Positions 63,492 to 64,000 of a DNA stretch of 64,000 nucleotides are shown here, piece after piece. Under the pieces are notes generated by a model, which was given only the letters and a program-made list of their open reading frames with translations, ran no database searches and had not been told where the DNA came from. Origin of the DNA: CAZYFH01 sp965249175 (GTDB lineage Bacteria; Acidobacteriota; Vicinamibacteria; Vicinamibacterales; UBA8438). Both the position numbers and the translations under genes were made by a program. The stretch is from the NCBI GenBank assembly GCA_965249175.1, contig OZ252227.1, forward strand, positions 5,332,001-5,396,000. The letters are read 5' to 3'. Every line of letters begins with the position of its first letter. Position 1 is the stretch's first letter.

Positions 63492-64000
63492 ATGCGCACG
63501 GTCATGGGATGTCTGCTCGCGTTGCTCGGCTGCGCCGCGACGGAGGCGAATGGGCAGCCGGTGGCGTTGCCGAAAATCGACGTGTCAGGCGGCTACAGCT
63601 CGATCGATGGCGCGGGCGTCGTCGCCGATCGGGGCTCCGGGTGGGTGGTGGGGTTTGGCTGGAACGCCTTACCGCGCTTCGCCGTAGTCATGGAAGCCGG
63701 CAGCAACCGCCTCTTCCAGGACGCCGGACTCCTCGACGTCACCGCCGACTTTCACCAGCTGATGGTGGGCGCGCGATACACCGTGCCGGTCCGCCGGCTC
63801 CGTCCCTACGTGCAGGCGCTGTTCGGGGGCTCGCGGATCGATCTCGCCGTGTCGGCCGTCGTCCCGTTCGAGACCATCGGGATCTTTGACGAGACGCGTT
63901 GGGCCTATCAACTGGGCGGCGGCGTCGATGTCCCGCTGTCGCGGACGGACCGGGTCGCGCTTCGCGTCGGCGCTGACTACCGGCGCGTGCGGGCCATCGC
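63492..64000 (+). CDS. Outer-membrane beta-barrel protein, N-terminal part (continues beyond the window)
   Basis: At least 169 codons open from ATG 63492 to the window end without a stop. Leader: hydrophobic residues about 4-14 (VMGCLLALLGCAATEA), ending near a possible lipobox or signal site. The mature chain shows alternating strands (VDVSGGYSS-like IDVSGGYSSIDGAG, GWVVGFGWNALPRFAVVMEAG, HQLMVGARYTVPVRRLRPYVQALFGGS, YQLGGGVDVPLS, RVGADYRRVR), as expected for a small 8-strand outer-membrane barrel. It has no early stop, so the protein is truncated only by the window edge. The start is provisional. Confidence 0.8.
   Translation, partial: MRTVMGCLLALLGCAATEANGQPVALPKIDVSGGYSSIDGAGVVADRGSGWVVGFGWNALPRFAVVMEAGSNRLFQDAGLLDVTADFHQLMVGARYTVPVRRLRPYVQALFGGSRIDLAVSAVVPFETIGIFDETRWAYQLGGGVDVPLSRTDRVALRVGADYRRVRAI

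Noticed and set aside
1..64000. CRISPR arrays, rRNA or tRNA genes
   Set aside because: No regularly spaced repeats, cloverleaf or rRNA-like stretches were recognised by eye.

Overview
This is a GC-rich, gene-dense bacterial window. It is most likely from an Acidobacteriota genome, probably of the Vicinamibacteria type. This inference rests on the gene families present: two 'VWFA-related' secreted proteins, an Oar-type TonB receptor with an N-terminal carboxypeptidase-regulatory domain, TolB-like propellers, PSD-type cytochromes (DUF1592/1587/1588/1595/1585) paired with HXXSHH (DUF1552) Tat proteins, and many CRTAC1-like (FG-GAP plus ASPIC/UnbV) and TPR lipoproteins. No rRNA, tRNA or CRISPR array was seen. 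Almost every product carries a signal peptide, lipobox, Tat signal or membrane helix, so the window is mainly an envelope and export locus.

Layout. 1-5.7 kb: a truncated hypothetical, a VWFA-related protein, a TolB-like propeller, two small sibling membrane proteins, a cupin and an epoxide-hydrolase/SnoaL-like protein. 5.7-17 kb: two sister monoheme carboxypeptidase-regulatory/propeller proteins flank a TPR lipoprotein, a small carboxypeptidase-regulatory protein, a second VWFA-related protein and a cytochrome c-dicopper monooxygenase-TPR fusion. 17-23.8 kb: an SGNH hydrolase, then ankyrin, DUF1592 and DUF1552 genes, closed by a strong bidirectional terminator. 23.8-28.5 kb: a CRTAC1 protein, then a cobalt-type nitrile hydratase operon whose alpha subunit carries a Tat-like leader. 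28.6-33.6 kb: CRTAC1 and TPR genes. 34-35.7 kb: a split NosR-like pair. 35.9-41.2 kb: a second ankyrin/DUF1552/DUF1592 module. 41.3-52.4 kb: a CRTAC1 gene, a SCO1-CRTAC1 fusion, and two tandem CRTAC1-TPR cassettes with overlapping stop and start codons. 52.5-59 kb: FG-GAP plus membrane TPR, a TMEM220-like protein, and a TPR-CRTAC1 fusion. 59-64 kb: decayed DNA, a TonB-dependent receptor and a truncated outer-membrane barrel.

Three or four small decay zones (about 55.9-56.7, 59.3-60.1 and 63.2-63.4 kb) hold remnants of a group II intron, a TPR gene, an ankyrin gene, an IS21 IstB gene and a ParB-like domain. They suggest that recombination and mobile elements shaped this paralogue-rich region.

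The most interesting pattern is the repeated pairing of secreted CRTAC1 beta-propellers with TPR proteins. Several TPR proteins share an N-terminal PDLS-type motif, and several share a C-terminal LYxxxxPCRxPW tail. One gene fuses TPR-like helices and the propeller in a single chain. Alongside these, ankyrin-DUF1592-DUF1552 modules, monoheme proteins and a dicopper monooxygenase suggest a cell-surface redox or assembly system of unknown substrate. That interpretation is inference; the gene families and motifs are read directly from the sequence.
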